A DNA stretch of 64,000 nucleotides from Sphagnum compactum (Eukaryota; Bryophyta; Sphagnopsida; Sphagnales). The stretch is taken from NCBI GenBank assembly GCA_965153455.1, contig OZ234500.1, positions 17,483,579 through 17,547,578 on the forward strand. The letters run 5' to 3'. The notes under the pieces were generated by a model that did not search any database, was not told the DNA's origin, and was given only the letters and a program-made list of their open reading frames with translations. Both the position numbers and the translations under genes were made by a program. This document shows positions 1 through 10,999 of the stretch, piece by piece. Numbering within the stretch: position 1 is the first letter of the stretch; each line of letters begins with the position of its first letter.

Positions 1-929
1 TATGATCCGTCTATTCACATGTCCTGATGCATATTGATCTTTTTTAATCATGCCAAAACAATTGACATAATCACCAACAATGATGTTACCATATATGGGC
101 ATCAATCTCCCATTGGTTATGCAACAAAAGGTAGTTCAACAATTTCTACGAATGTTTGGCCAACAACATGTATAGGTTGGGGTAGATGCAAGTTATAGTG
201 GCTCAATATCGGCAGAAATTACATTCCCTACAAGTCCATACAAGATTTTTTAAAATGATTCAAATGGACATGGTTGTTACTTTAAAAATTATTATTATTA
301 TAATATTTGAATAATACATGTTCAATCACCTACAAACCTTCCCAAATCTATATGAAAACTTGTATTTAATGTAGATGATATCATTTTAGAAATTGGAAGT
401 CCTAAAAAAACCCACAAAATCCAAAGGAATAATGCCCCATCTAAAACTTTCAAAAAATATGCTTTCGGGACAAATTTTTTGAAAAACAAATAAAAAATTG
501 CAACTCATATGGACTTATGAAAATATGGTCAAATTTTAACCATTCAAAAAATTTAACTATTAACCGATTAAGGTTTTCAAAGAAAAGATTCTTCATACGA
601 GTTTATCATCTTATATAACAAATATTGAATGCAAATCAATATAATTTTTTTCCATTTTGTGATGTTCCAGTTAGACGACTAATCCATATTTTTCGATTTC
701 AAAAGTCCATTACTACTAACAAATGATTTTTTTATCAATAAATAACCACATAATTCTTTTCATAATGAAATTATTAGTCTAGATTCAATTCCCAATTACT
801 AGATCTAATCATATATTAATCACCATATGCATTTGAATAAAAGGCACCCAAGGAAAAAACACCATTTTGTCACAAAAGTGAGCCATTGTAACTTGCATTT
901 ACCCATTATCGTCCTTTGGTTTCAAAATG
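1..929. other. AT-rich spacer, no gene seen
   Basis: I see no convincing reading frame. The part around 650-800 loosely resembles the stretch near 33000-33150 inside the P450 repeat unit, so at least some of it is probably old dispersed repeat. Confidence 0.4.
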
Positions 930-2390
930 ACACCATCATTTTTGGCAGCAAAATTAGAATCATCATAACTCAAGTCATTTCCATCATTATCAATGAAGAT
1001 CCATGATTTGGGGCATGTTTGTATAATTGGTGTTGAACAACAAACCCATCCAACCAAATTTGTGCTTTAAATTAATTACTGTTAGTGATATTTCACCATT
1101 GTCCACCCAAGTGTCATTATAGACACTTTCTACATGTAGCTTTTTTTCCAACATGTACAAGGCACCTTCATAGTCACCTAGCCAATGCTATTCATTTAAC
1201 CCTTTGCACACCCTCCATGGAGCTTGCAATTGTGATGTGGTTTGGATGCAAATGGGTATTCGTTTTATCATTGCATTTTGATTTGGCTCTTCATCCATGG
1301 GGAAAAAAAATTCATCCATTTTGCCACATTGTCAAAATTTTCTTCACTCCCAAGTGGGATAAATAAAACTCATGTTGTTTGGTAATTAACACATTTATTT
1401 TTTCTTCTTTTCCTTTAAGTTAATGTTAATCAACCTTGCATTGGTTTAAATGTACACCAAGTCTTGAACCCTTGTGGAAGCAAGTCTATTTCACACCTTA
1501 CTATCCACAAATTGGTACAAATTCCAATTTTGTTCACATGATGATGCACACACAACTTGCCCCAAAACTTATGTTAACAACCCAAATACTGTGGCCACCA
1601 AACCAAATTGGTCCCACCATTGGTGTGATAAGAATGGGTATTCCTTTGTGTTTTTGAATTCAACAAATGGTGGAACCCCATTATGAAAAGTCTTAAATTC
1701 CATGTGAACTTGAATGTAATCTTCATGGTTGGGTACTAACTTTTGTATGACCTTGTTGAAGGTAGTTATTACTATGACACTATCATAGATCTTAACATTG
1801 TCTATTAACTTTGGGTTAAGGGTTGCATTAACCAACTAGAGGTCAATGACAATTAAGTCCAACCTTGATGTGAAGTTCATTTCCAAGCAATGTAGCCATT
1901 TCCTCACCCATCCCAAATGATAGATGGTCTTTCATTTGCTTGAAACACGTTTTGATTTTTAGCATTGTAGTGTAGGCAATGCCCATTACTAGTTGGTTCC
2001 CATCAAACATCCACATGACAATGAATAGGGGTTTTGCCATTGTCATTATCTTTTTGCATTGTGCCCAAAACTCATCATTGGAAATGATGTGCCTAACCTT
2101 ACAACCCTGCAAGATTTCTCTTGCCCTTCAACTTATGCACATATGCATCCCATTTTGCATCAAGCAACATGTGATCCAAAGCAAGTTGCACTTATAAGAG
2201 ACGTTTCACCATCCTAAAATTAGTGCCAAATCAAGTCAAGAATGGAATCACCAATTTGAAGCTTGTTGAGTATGCCTTGAACATTGCATTCGAGACATGC
2301 CTTTACTTTATGTGGTGCACAATTGTTTTTGCATCTACAATTGTTTCTTTTGTTGATGGTAACATCAAGACATATTGGGAAGTTGGAATG
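930..2390 (-). pseudogene. Decayed hAT-superfamily transposase, C-terminal half
   Basis: Reading the minus strand from 2390 downward, conceptual translation in shifting frames gives a series of hAT/DUF659-type signatures in the expected order. These are an IKETI-like helix followed by DAKTIVHHI, then NFRMVKRLL, ISNDEFWAQCKKI, PNHEDYIQVHMEF, the dimerisation motif WWDQFG, and CEQNWNLYQFVDSKV followed by an in-frame stop and NRL. A charged tail (KLKGKEEKI, then an acidic stretch near 950-1010) closes it. Several stops and frame changes mean no protein can be made. The upstream half of the transposase is missing or unrecognisable. It should lie beyond the retrotransposon inserted at 2391, but I could not recognise it after 14026. 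Family membership rests on motif order seen here and general knowledge of hAT dimerisation domains. Confidence 0.72.
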
Positions 2391-2984
2391 TGTTAATGGG
2401 GTTTTTTCCATTCCCATTAAGGTTAATTCTCCTCTGGATTTTTTAACAACAGGTTCCTAAAACATAAACAAGTACATACAACACACAAACTAAAACTTAA
2501 GCTACTACAAATCCTGAACTAACATGTACACAAATTGTTCAAACTTGAAGGAAATAGGCTGAAAGAAAAATGATCCATGTTCCATAATTGAAGAGTGAAA
2601 CACATAATCATCAATGAAATCCAAAAGTCCCTCAACATGTCTGTCCTCCTAGTCTTATACTAGCCAATTTCAAATACAATAAAATAAACTAGATTGATTT
2701 CCATTAAAGAAAAATAGTCATCAGCTAATACCTAGACTAATAGTCCAAAATTTCAAAAAGTACACCCTGCCTAACTACATGTCTAACTACCGGTTTTGTC
2801 AAGTACAGGTTCTACCGATTACCTGCTGACTAACATGTCAACCTATCTTCTTAACCCAGTCATTACCTACTAGGTATAGTTAATTGGTTAGGTTAATACT
2901 ACATGTTATGTTAAATAACAAGTTATGACACTTGTTAGGTTTAACAACATGTTTATACTAACTTGTTACCATATCTGGGTAACA
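2391..2984 (-). repeat. 3' LTR of the gypsy element
   Basis: This 594-bp repeat pairs with 13440-14025. It starts TGTTAATG and ends GGGTAACA, so it has TG...CA ends set in a 5-bp terminal inverted repeat. Being on the minus strand, this is the downstream LTR. Compared with its partner it carries many substitutions and an indel-rich block around 2690-2720. Confidence 0.92.
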
Positions 2985-5900
2985 TTATCCCCGTTTGAAA
3001 TCTACATTTCATCCTCAAAATGTTAGCTCAAATGTCTAGGTTATATTTGCCTTTTGTAACCAGTTGACCGATGACTTTTTCAATAGGTTTAGCACTTGCT
3101 ACCTCCACGAGTTCAACTTGACTCAAGATTTGAAGACCGGTTGGCGTTACAGTCTTTTGTCGATCAGACGTGTCTTCAAAGGTTGCTATGGGTGTTGTGA
3201 ATACCTTCAAAACATGCGGGGTATTTGATATCAAAGCAACCTCCTTACCTATACCTATCTAGTGTGGGGTTAGAGGTACACTAGTAGATAAGAATTCCAA
3301 AGACTCTAATCTATTGTCCATTACAGTATATGTAGGATTAAAATGTTCATCTTGTTTCTTGTTAAATCTCTCACTACCTTCCACAAGTTGACTCACAACA
3401 ATGGTTACTAGAACATGTATAATAAAAGTTTGAACAGGTAAGGGTATGATTTCTAAACCTGTTCCACCTCCTAGTGGACTAATTGGTTTAATAACATGTT
3501 GTACCATAATTGGCGTTGTTGGAACTCTACTATTGGTTCCAATTTCCACAGACACAAAACTTGATGGTTCGTACTTGAAATCAAGGAAAACAGTCTAGTA
3601 TGCTTATAGCTTGAATTGATAACTCTGTTCATCAGAGCAAGCCAACTCCATATTGTCCTGGATTTGCTCCTCTGTGAACTCTTGGACAACTTTCCACCAC
3701 TCTTTCCACTTGGGGTTTCTATCTCCCAAAGGCTTGGTTCTGCACCTTGAATAAGGTGTTGTATAACAATAATTCTTCAAACTCCTTCAATCTATTGTTC
3801 ATTCTAATAGGTAGAAATGGGGCTAGGTTTGGTTAGTTGTACCTTGGTTGTCTCATATTGACCCTTCCAGTTTTGGATTTGGGTAGTAAGACTTTGCTTC
3901 TCCTTGTCAAATTCTATGTGGCTGCCACATGTTAGTCCTTGAGATCTTGACAGGTACACTCCAAACCAATTATGATACATTGTTGTTCCAAATTGAACTC
4001 CTCCATTTTGGCATAATCTGTTGTCATCTGCTCGAATCAACTTAGAGACGAGTCAAATCATTATGGGTCTTCCAATTGAGTTGGTTGAGCTTAGCATATT
4101 CTTGCTATAGGTTCTCAATTTTCCTAGCAGCTTGTTATGCTTCATTCAACTTATTAGACAGGTTTTACTTTTCATATTGAGCCATTTTTAATTGTCCTTT
4201 AACTGTGACCAATTCTTTTTCACAGTCTTTCAAAGTTCTTTGCACTATTTCTAGTTTTAGGCTACAAGTTTGCAGGTGGTTATGGATCTTAGACAAATTT
4301 TCTTTGACTTGTTCAAACTCAATTTTAACATTTAATAGTTCTTACAATGTTCCTAACCATGTTGTAGCATTTTGAACAACTTGTTCTAAAAACATGTTAA
4401 TATGTCTTAGAGTTTCTGTGGAATAACAAAAAACTAGGACAAGTTGAAATCTAAAAAATAGTGGGTTTTCTATTTGTACAGGTTCAACTTCAATTTGAAT
4501 AAGTTGGAATGATTCTGTAGCTACAACTACAAGTTCTATAATGGAAACTACAGGTTCAGCAAACACAACAGGTTCGACTTAAATGTTGTCAATTACATAA
4601 GCCAAGTTGGGTTCAGGTTCTTCCTCAATGTTGCCTACATAGTTGTTGCCTCAAGTTCTTCTCCTCCCTTACCTCTAATATCAGTTGAACAGGTTCGCTT
4701 TTCATCTTCTTCTAAATCATTATCTAGTGATCCAAAAGTAGACCTGGACTTTTTTCTTGGTGGTGAGGTAACAAGTTCAGGGCTTAACCTGTCATTTGGC
4801 ATAAGTGATTTTGTACACGTTTTCAGTCGATGGGACTGACGTGTGGGTAAAGGTGGTGTTGTAGTCAAGTGTGTTGATATTCTTTCTTTTAAGAATTGCT
4901 CCTTAGTAATAAGTTCAGGTGAAACATGTTGTTGTGCAACATGGCGCTCTTGGTTGGTTGGTGATACATGTTCTTCTAGAGTTGTTATTCTTGATGAAGG
5001 CACCTTATTCAAAGGGAACCACTTCTTAAACAAAATGTCTAAGATAGGCTTTTAGTAACAATTATTTGCTCTAGTCTTGCTAAAAATTGGGTTAGTTGTT
5101 GTCTTTTTTTTACGTTCAATCCAGCAAGTTAATTCAACCAGTAACTGAGTTAACATTATAAAACATTAATTAACAGGTTGCCCCCTGTTGGCTAGGTCAA
5201 AAGTAATGGCAATCCGATTGTTGAAATAAGTTAACCTCTCCTTCTAATATAGGATTTGTAAAATAGGTGCAAATCTTGCATGAAATTCCTCTTTCATGCG
5301 CACTACACTCCACTGCTCATTTTCAACAAAAGCATGTGGTCTTGCAATTCTTTTCAAGGTAGTTTTGGCTTCCTCAAAAGTTGCATTAGCAGCATTTACT
5401 GCTCCTTCCTTGGAAATTCCAAGTTGTTCATAAATTAGTACTTGATCAATGAAAATTTCTTGACCACATACTCGCCTTAGAATTCTTCCATCTTCTGTTG
5501 CTTCCCAGGTTCATAGGAAGTCTTATAACAGATCCTCTTTTGGTGTTGTCCACTATAGGTTGAACAGGCTCTCCAAACGGATTCGTCTAACCCATTTGAG
5601 TTCGTTGGAGTCCATCTTCATCCATTGCAACATCTTCTGGCTCTCCTTCGCCTTGGACATTGGTTTTTTCTTAACAAGTTTCTCACCTATTTTTTTACAA
5701 GCACTTTGCCTTTTCGCTTTATCATAGTTTTTGTTATTGATCTTGGGCGCCAAGGAATAATGCTAGAAATAGGTCCTTCTTCAAAAATTTCTTGGAGAAA
5801 TACTTCTCCACTACTCACAAGTTGTTGCAGCTCTTTTTCTTCCACAAGTCTTGATGCAAGAATTGGTTGTGGCTGTTCCTAGACAACATGTTGCTGCAAT

Positions 5901-6300
5901 TCCTCCTCTTCCACAAGTCTTAACACAAAGATGGATTGTAATTGTTCTTCAACAACAGGTTGAAATCCAACTTGCACTTCTTCCTCTAAATCTGAAATAA
6001 CAATAACAAGTGGTATTGGTTTTGTTGTAGAAGTAGTGGTTTTCCTTAGAAAATTTAATGTTGTTTCTGATTCCTCCTCCAACTCCTTACTTCTCTGTTT
6101 TTGCTCAAAAATTCTAATTTCTTGTTGTAGGTGCACGTGAAGCAAGCGGTTTTACATAAATCTTTCTAATTAATTGAACCTATTTCGCTCTCTTTTTCTC
6201 AATTTGTTCCTTCCTAAAAGATTCAGCTTTCCTTTCAACCTCCTTTTCTCTTGCTTCTCGTCTTAGCTTCTTTTAAGCACTCTCATTCATGGCCATTGTT
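2985..6300 (-). pseudogene. Extra coding-like region between integrase and 3' LTR
   Basis: About 3.3 kb on the sense (minus) strand lies where env-like or accessory ORFs sit in some plant gypsy elements. It is open in pieces. Around 5280-5510 there are about 87 clean codons including EIFIDQVLIYEQLG and FVENEQWSVVRMKEEFHARF. After a frame change near 5260 comes KERLTYFNNRIAITFDLAN, then QLLVELTCWIERKKK. The 4635-5033 segment is Ser/Pro/Lys-rich and basic. The 5879-6145 segment is Glu/Gln-rich, and the parts from 3000 to 4560 are rich in Gln, Lys and Glu and may form coiled coil. No transmembrane segment typical of an envelope protein is evident. I do not recognise the protein. It is likely an element-encoded accessory ORF rather than a host gene because it shares strand, decay level and boundaries with the element. 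Confidence 0.6.
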
Positions 6301-6556
6301 AATATGAAGAAGAAAATGAAAATGAAGAGACAAAATGAAAAACACGACAATTTTTTATATTGCATCATGTAAAAATGACTATGTGGCTGTGAATGGACAT
6401 AACCTTTAGGGTTAGAGACTCCTAAAAAATAGGCATCAATAAGTGCCTTTCCAAGCACATCGTTTGGATCATCACTCATTACTACATTATTGTCTTGAAT
6501 AAATAGATTATGATAATGATGAACAAACACATCTGTTGTTTTAATGTTGTTAGGTG

Positions 6557-7800
6557 TCAAATGATTACTAACCAATTCAACCCTACAAGTTGAAAATCTT
6601 TAGGTTCAATCGGTAGCGGTATAGGTTCTTTGGTTTGAATAGGTTCATTAATGACCAGGTCACCAGGTTTAACCAATACAAGTTGCAATTTTTTTTCTTT
6701 GATGAACCTGTATGGCTTCAGCTTGTTAATGTTGACAAGCATTGGGTTAGGATCAAATTTATCAATGGTGACAAGTAAAATGATATTATTGGGTATACAA
6801 TATTGTATATAATAGGGTCCAAACCATTGTTTCTAAAATTTGGGAGCATGTTTGGAAACAACCTTGGAAACCATAATACATAATCTCCAAATTGAAACTT
6901 GGTTTCAATGTATCGGTTCTGTGACCACAATGATCTATTCCACTAGTTAGAAGCAACTAAATCCTGTGCAATCAACCTATTTTGTTGTAGTTTCCCTAAC
7001 TTAGATAGTCAACTAGTTAAGACTCTAATAGGTTGTGGATCTCTATCTTCACTAGGTTTATATGGTAATAGATATTATGTACGTAATAATGGATGTAACC
7101 CATATACCAGTTGAAAGGGGGTATGACTGGTTCTAACTTTGTAGGCGATTCAATATGAAAATAAGAATGTGGACATGTGTTCATCCCAATCAATTCTATT
7201 TTCATTAACCAATTTGGTTAGTAAGCTTCCAAAAACCTTATTTGTAAACTCAACTTGTGGATAATAAACAATAGAACTGGTATGTCTAAGAATGAAATGG
7301 TTAGTAAGGTATCTGATCGCATCATTGATAAAATGGGTACCTTGATCGGTCACAATGGTTAATGGACATCCAAATCTTATAAGAATGTGTTCGTATAGAA
7401 ACTTGGCGGTTACTGCAACAGTGTTGTGCAGAATGTTCAGGCTTCCACCCACTTTGTTGCGTAATCATTGGCTACCAGAATGTACGGGTTACTTAACAAT
7501 TTGCTTGTAGGTTTAACAGGTCCAATAAAATCCAATCCCCATTTTTGAAATGGTTCTTCAAGTAATGTGGTAACTAATTTGGCCAAGTTTTGGGTCAATA
7601 GGTTACATGTTCTTTAACATTGGTCATAGGTTCAATAATATTCATAAACGTCTCGATTCATCGTCGGCCACCAATAATTAACATCTAGGATCTTTCACAT
7701 AGTGATATCAGAATAGAAATGCCCTCTTACAACTCCTCCATGTAATTTTTGCAAAATTGTGGATACTTATTTTGGTTGCAGAATTCAATGAAACCTGTTA
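6557..7800 (-). pseudogene. Retrotransposon integrase (broken)
   Basis: The minus-strand translation shows the zinc-binding HHCC region (HGGVVRGHFYSD, then YDQC...RTC) interrupted by three stop codons. The catalytic core follows, with WGLDFIGP (first Asp), a [12 protein letters not shown] stretch, and VTDQGTHF (second Asp). Next comes YYPQVEFTNK, where the Glu is present but about four residues that normally precede it are missing. The C-terminal part (KFQFGDYVLWFP ... GLDPIIYNIVYP, then MLVNINKLKPYRF) corresponds to the GPY/F-type domain. The premature stops and the small deletion next to the catalytic Glu make it inactive. Confidence 0.88.
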
Positions 7801-8109
7801 TCTTGTCTGAATATGTACAATACTCCTTTTTGAAGCATAAATGGTTTAGCCCTTTGGGCTAAATATTGCCTTTGGGATGTTGTAAGTCTTTCTGGCATCA
7901 CTCCTTTAAATAGGTATTCATACACACTCTATAACCACTCAGGTTGTAAGGAAAACATGTGGGCATTGATCAGGTACTCCAACAAGTTTAGTGTGGTTGG
8001 GTAATCTACTCAATGCATCTACCATTATATGGGATCTACTAGGTTTGTAAACAATTTTGAAGTCATACTCTAAAAATAATAAGAGCCATCTAGCTAACCT
8101 GCTAGAAAC

Positions 8110-8499
8110 CTATGGCTTGTTAACTACATATATTAAAGCCATGTGATCCACAAAGAATGTAAATTTATTGCCTAACATGTAGTGCCTAAATTTGTGTAAG
8201 GCATAAACCATAGCTAAAGCCTCTCTTTCTGTAGTAGTATAGTTTCGCGCAACATAATTAAAGAGTCTTGATGAGTACATAACATGTTGATCTATTTTAC
8301 ATGTTGGGTTCTGGGCCAATATGGCCTTTACTGCTAATTGAGATGCATATGTGCGAACATGAAATTCCAATTCCCAATTAGGATCGATAAATATAGGAAC
8401 TTGAATGTACCAGTTCTTGATATCCTCCCAAGCAGTTTGACATTCAGTAGTGCATTCGAATATTTCAGCTTTTTTGAGTAACTTGGTGATTAATGCCAT
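8110..8499 (-). pseudogene. Retrotransposon RNase H domain
   Basis: A 129-codon open stretch contains TTEREALAMVYALHKFRHYMLGNKF and FVDHMALIYVVNKP, the typical Ty3/gypsy RNase H segment with its TEREAL Glu and FVDH Asp. It is preceded by a connection-type segment (AWEDIKNWYIQVPIFIDPNWELEF). It directly follows the reverse transcriptase, and a stop right after VNKP cuts the domain. In an intact polyprotein it would degrade the RNA strand during cDNA synthesis. Confidence 0.88.
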
Positions 8500-9716
8500 A
8501 ACAGAGGCAAAATTCCTGATGAAACATATGTAAAACTAGGCCATTCCATTGAAGACTTGAATCTTTTGAGGTGTTTTGGCATTAGCATTTTGACTGAAAC
8601 CTTTATCTTCTTAGGATCAAGTGCCTTCCCCTCTTTGGAGACTATGAATTTTAAAATGGTTCCAAAGCATACCATAAATGCACAATTTTTTGGATTCAAA
8701 CTAATGCCATACTCTCTGCATTTTAGAAAACACTTTCTAACTTTTTCCAAACGAGTGGAGAAGTCACTAAAGACAATTAAATAATCTAAAAAGATCTTCA
8801 TGAACACATCAATGTATTCATGGAAAGCTTTGGTGATTGCCTTTTGATAGGTAGGTGGTCCTATTTTGACCCCAAAAGGCATTACAACCCATACAAAAGC
8901 CCCCCAATGAATAACAAAAGGTGATTTTGTATTGGTCTTTCAGTGCTATGGAAATCTAATGGTATCCAAAAAAACCATCTAAAAATGTATAAATCTCATG
9001 TCCAATTACAGTGTTAATAACCTCATTTGTAAAAGGTAATAGGTGTGGGTCCTTCTTAGTAGTTGTATTAAACTTTCTGAAGTCCACACAAATTTTGAGT
9101 TTTCCATTTTTCTCAAGCACTATAACTATAGGTGATAGCCAAGTAGCCTCTTCAACATGTTTAATAAAACATGCAGTAAATAATTTGTCAATATCATGTT
9201 TCATAATGGCTGCATAGTTAGATTTAACCAGTATTTTGCTTGATGAGCAGGTGGTATCAATGTGTCCAACTCAATCCGATGTTGAACTATGTCAGGTGGT
9301 ATTCCCTTCAAATCTTTGTAAGTCCACGAAAAAATGTCCTTAAACTCCTTTAGCAATTCAATTAGTTGATGACTGACAAGTTCCAGATCTACACTGATTT
9401 TAACCCATTGCAAGTTTTCTTCATAACCCAAATTGATCTTGGTCAATTGTTCTTCTTGAGTGACAATCCATCCCATAATGCAAAGGTTTTGAATTCTGAT
9501 TTGAGCACGCATTTTGTTAATATCCATTTCTCCTACTTCAGGTTGGAAAAACATCTCTAATAAATGTTGTTGGAAAATATCAGGGAATATAACTATCTTA
9601 TCAAGTCGTACAAGCACTGGTTTGACATGTACATTAAACAAAACAAATGCTTTAGACACAACTTCAATAGGTTTATTAACTGGTTCGATTATTTTTAAAC
9701 CCACTAATGTAATCAA
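8490..9716 (-). pseudogene. Retrotransposon reverse transcriptase (catalytic Asp lost)
   Basis: Sense-strand fragments in order are a linker region (9201-9716) and fingers/palm at 8956-9204 with WLSPIVIVLEKNGKLKICVDFRKFN and FLDGFFGYH (first catalytic Asp). The palm/thumb at 8490-8882 begins MPFGVKIGPPTYQ. The catalytic box there reads FLDYLIVFSD. In the family the position after the first Asp is normally a second Asp, but here codon 8781-8783 is Tyr. A frame break near 8890-8950 separates the two palm pieces. Both changes independently rule out activity. Confidence 0.9.
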
Positions 9717-9803
9717 CTTAACAAGTTGATTTGACTAGATTAATGTAGGAACAACTATGGTTCCTATTGAAAATAGTCATGGTTCTATAGCAAACATCAT
9801 ATC

Positions 9804-10382
9804 CTATTTTTTGTCATATATTCCAGAATGGAAATCATAACAAACTAATATTTTTGGACACTTGGTTGGTGCTCCAAGTTTTTTAGTAACAGGTACGGTT
9901 TTAATTGTACTGACTCCTTGTTTAATAATAGTGTTACTGCCCCAATCATGAGACACTTTAGCATCCCTTAGCCAAGGACGACCTAACAACATAAAGTAGC
10001 TGGAATCTAACACATTACTTTGAATTATAGTAAAAGTCACTACATAGGGAATTCCATGAACAATAATTTTAAGATCTTTAATCAAACCTAAGGGTTTTGC
10101 AATGGTTTGATCAACCATACGCAGGTTATGAAGTGCAAGTTTTGGTTTTGACAGACCTAACTGTACCCTCAAATTTTCCATAATAATATTAGTTCCAGAA
10201 CCACCATCTAGAAGCACGTCTTCAATGAAGTTCTTCCCTACTTGAACTTGTATTATTGCCTTTTGATGATCAATGGCAACTGACTTAACTGTCAATTTTG
10301 GTAAAGTAGGTTTTGATGGTACCGGGTTAAAAATGTAGCATTTGATATCAAGGATCGCCTGCAATAGTTGTCCCAAGTGCAA
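9804..10382 (-). pseudogene. Retrotransposon aspartic protease region
   Basis: This is a 192-codon open frame. Near residue 56 is VLLDGGSGTNII, which has the DGGS form of the retropepsin active-site loop found in many plant gypsy elements. It is followed by a hydrophobic strand (IIVHGIPYVVTFTII) and YFMLLGRPWLRDAKVSHDWG, a conserved block downstream of protease in this lineage. The same block recurs, degraded, at 41796-42270 inside the P450 repeat unit. This is the best preserved frame of the element. It lies between gag and RT as expected. Confidence 0.85.
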
Positions 10383-10999
10383 TGTATACTAGGTCTCCAA
10401 GTCTTGCTTACTGATATCTCTTAGAATTTCTTCTAACGTCGTTTCTGTAGTAACCTATTATAAAATGACAAATTGTTCATTCATTTCATTAGTTTGATTG
10501 CGTAGAACTAGTTGAGCCATGGTTGAATTATCAGACAATCTAACCCAATTATTCTGCAATGAACCTTCATTAATATTAGTAGGTTGTTTTTCAACCCCAC
10601 TAACAGTTGTCTAACAGTTTCAATGAAAAAATCTTGTAAATGTTCTTCTTGTTGCCATTCTTCAGCCCCTTTAGTTTTAATCGGCTCCTTTTCCTTGAAC
10701 ACTTGTTGTTCCGATTGTTGACTATGAGTGGTAACAACAACTATTACATCAACTAGCACATTGTCAGTTTTAGACAGTTTAGGTTGTTATCGTGGCATTA
10801 GAACTAACAGGTTTAATTCTAAACATGTTCTGTACTTCACTTTTTCTGGGGCATTCTTTAGATCTATGTTTTATGCTAGAACAAATTATACAGGGATAAC
10901 GAGCAAGTATTTTCTTGATTTAATAAGTTGGGTTTTTGTTCCTACTATAGGTTCTGTAGACTTAATTGTAGTAGTTGGCACAACTCGTACCTTTCTTTT

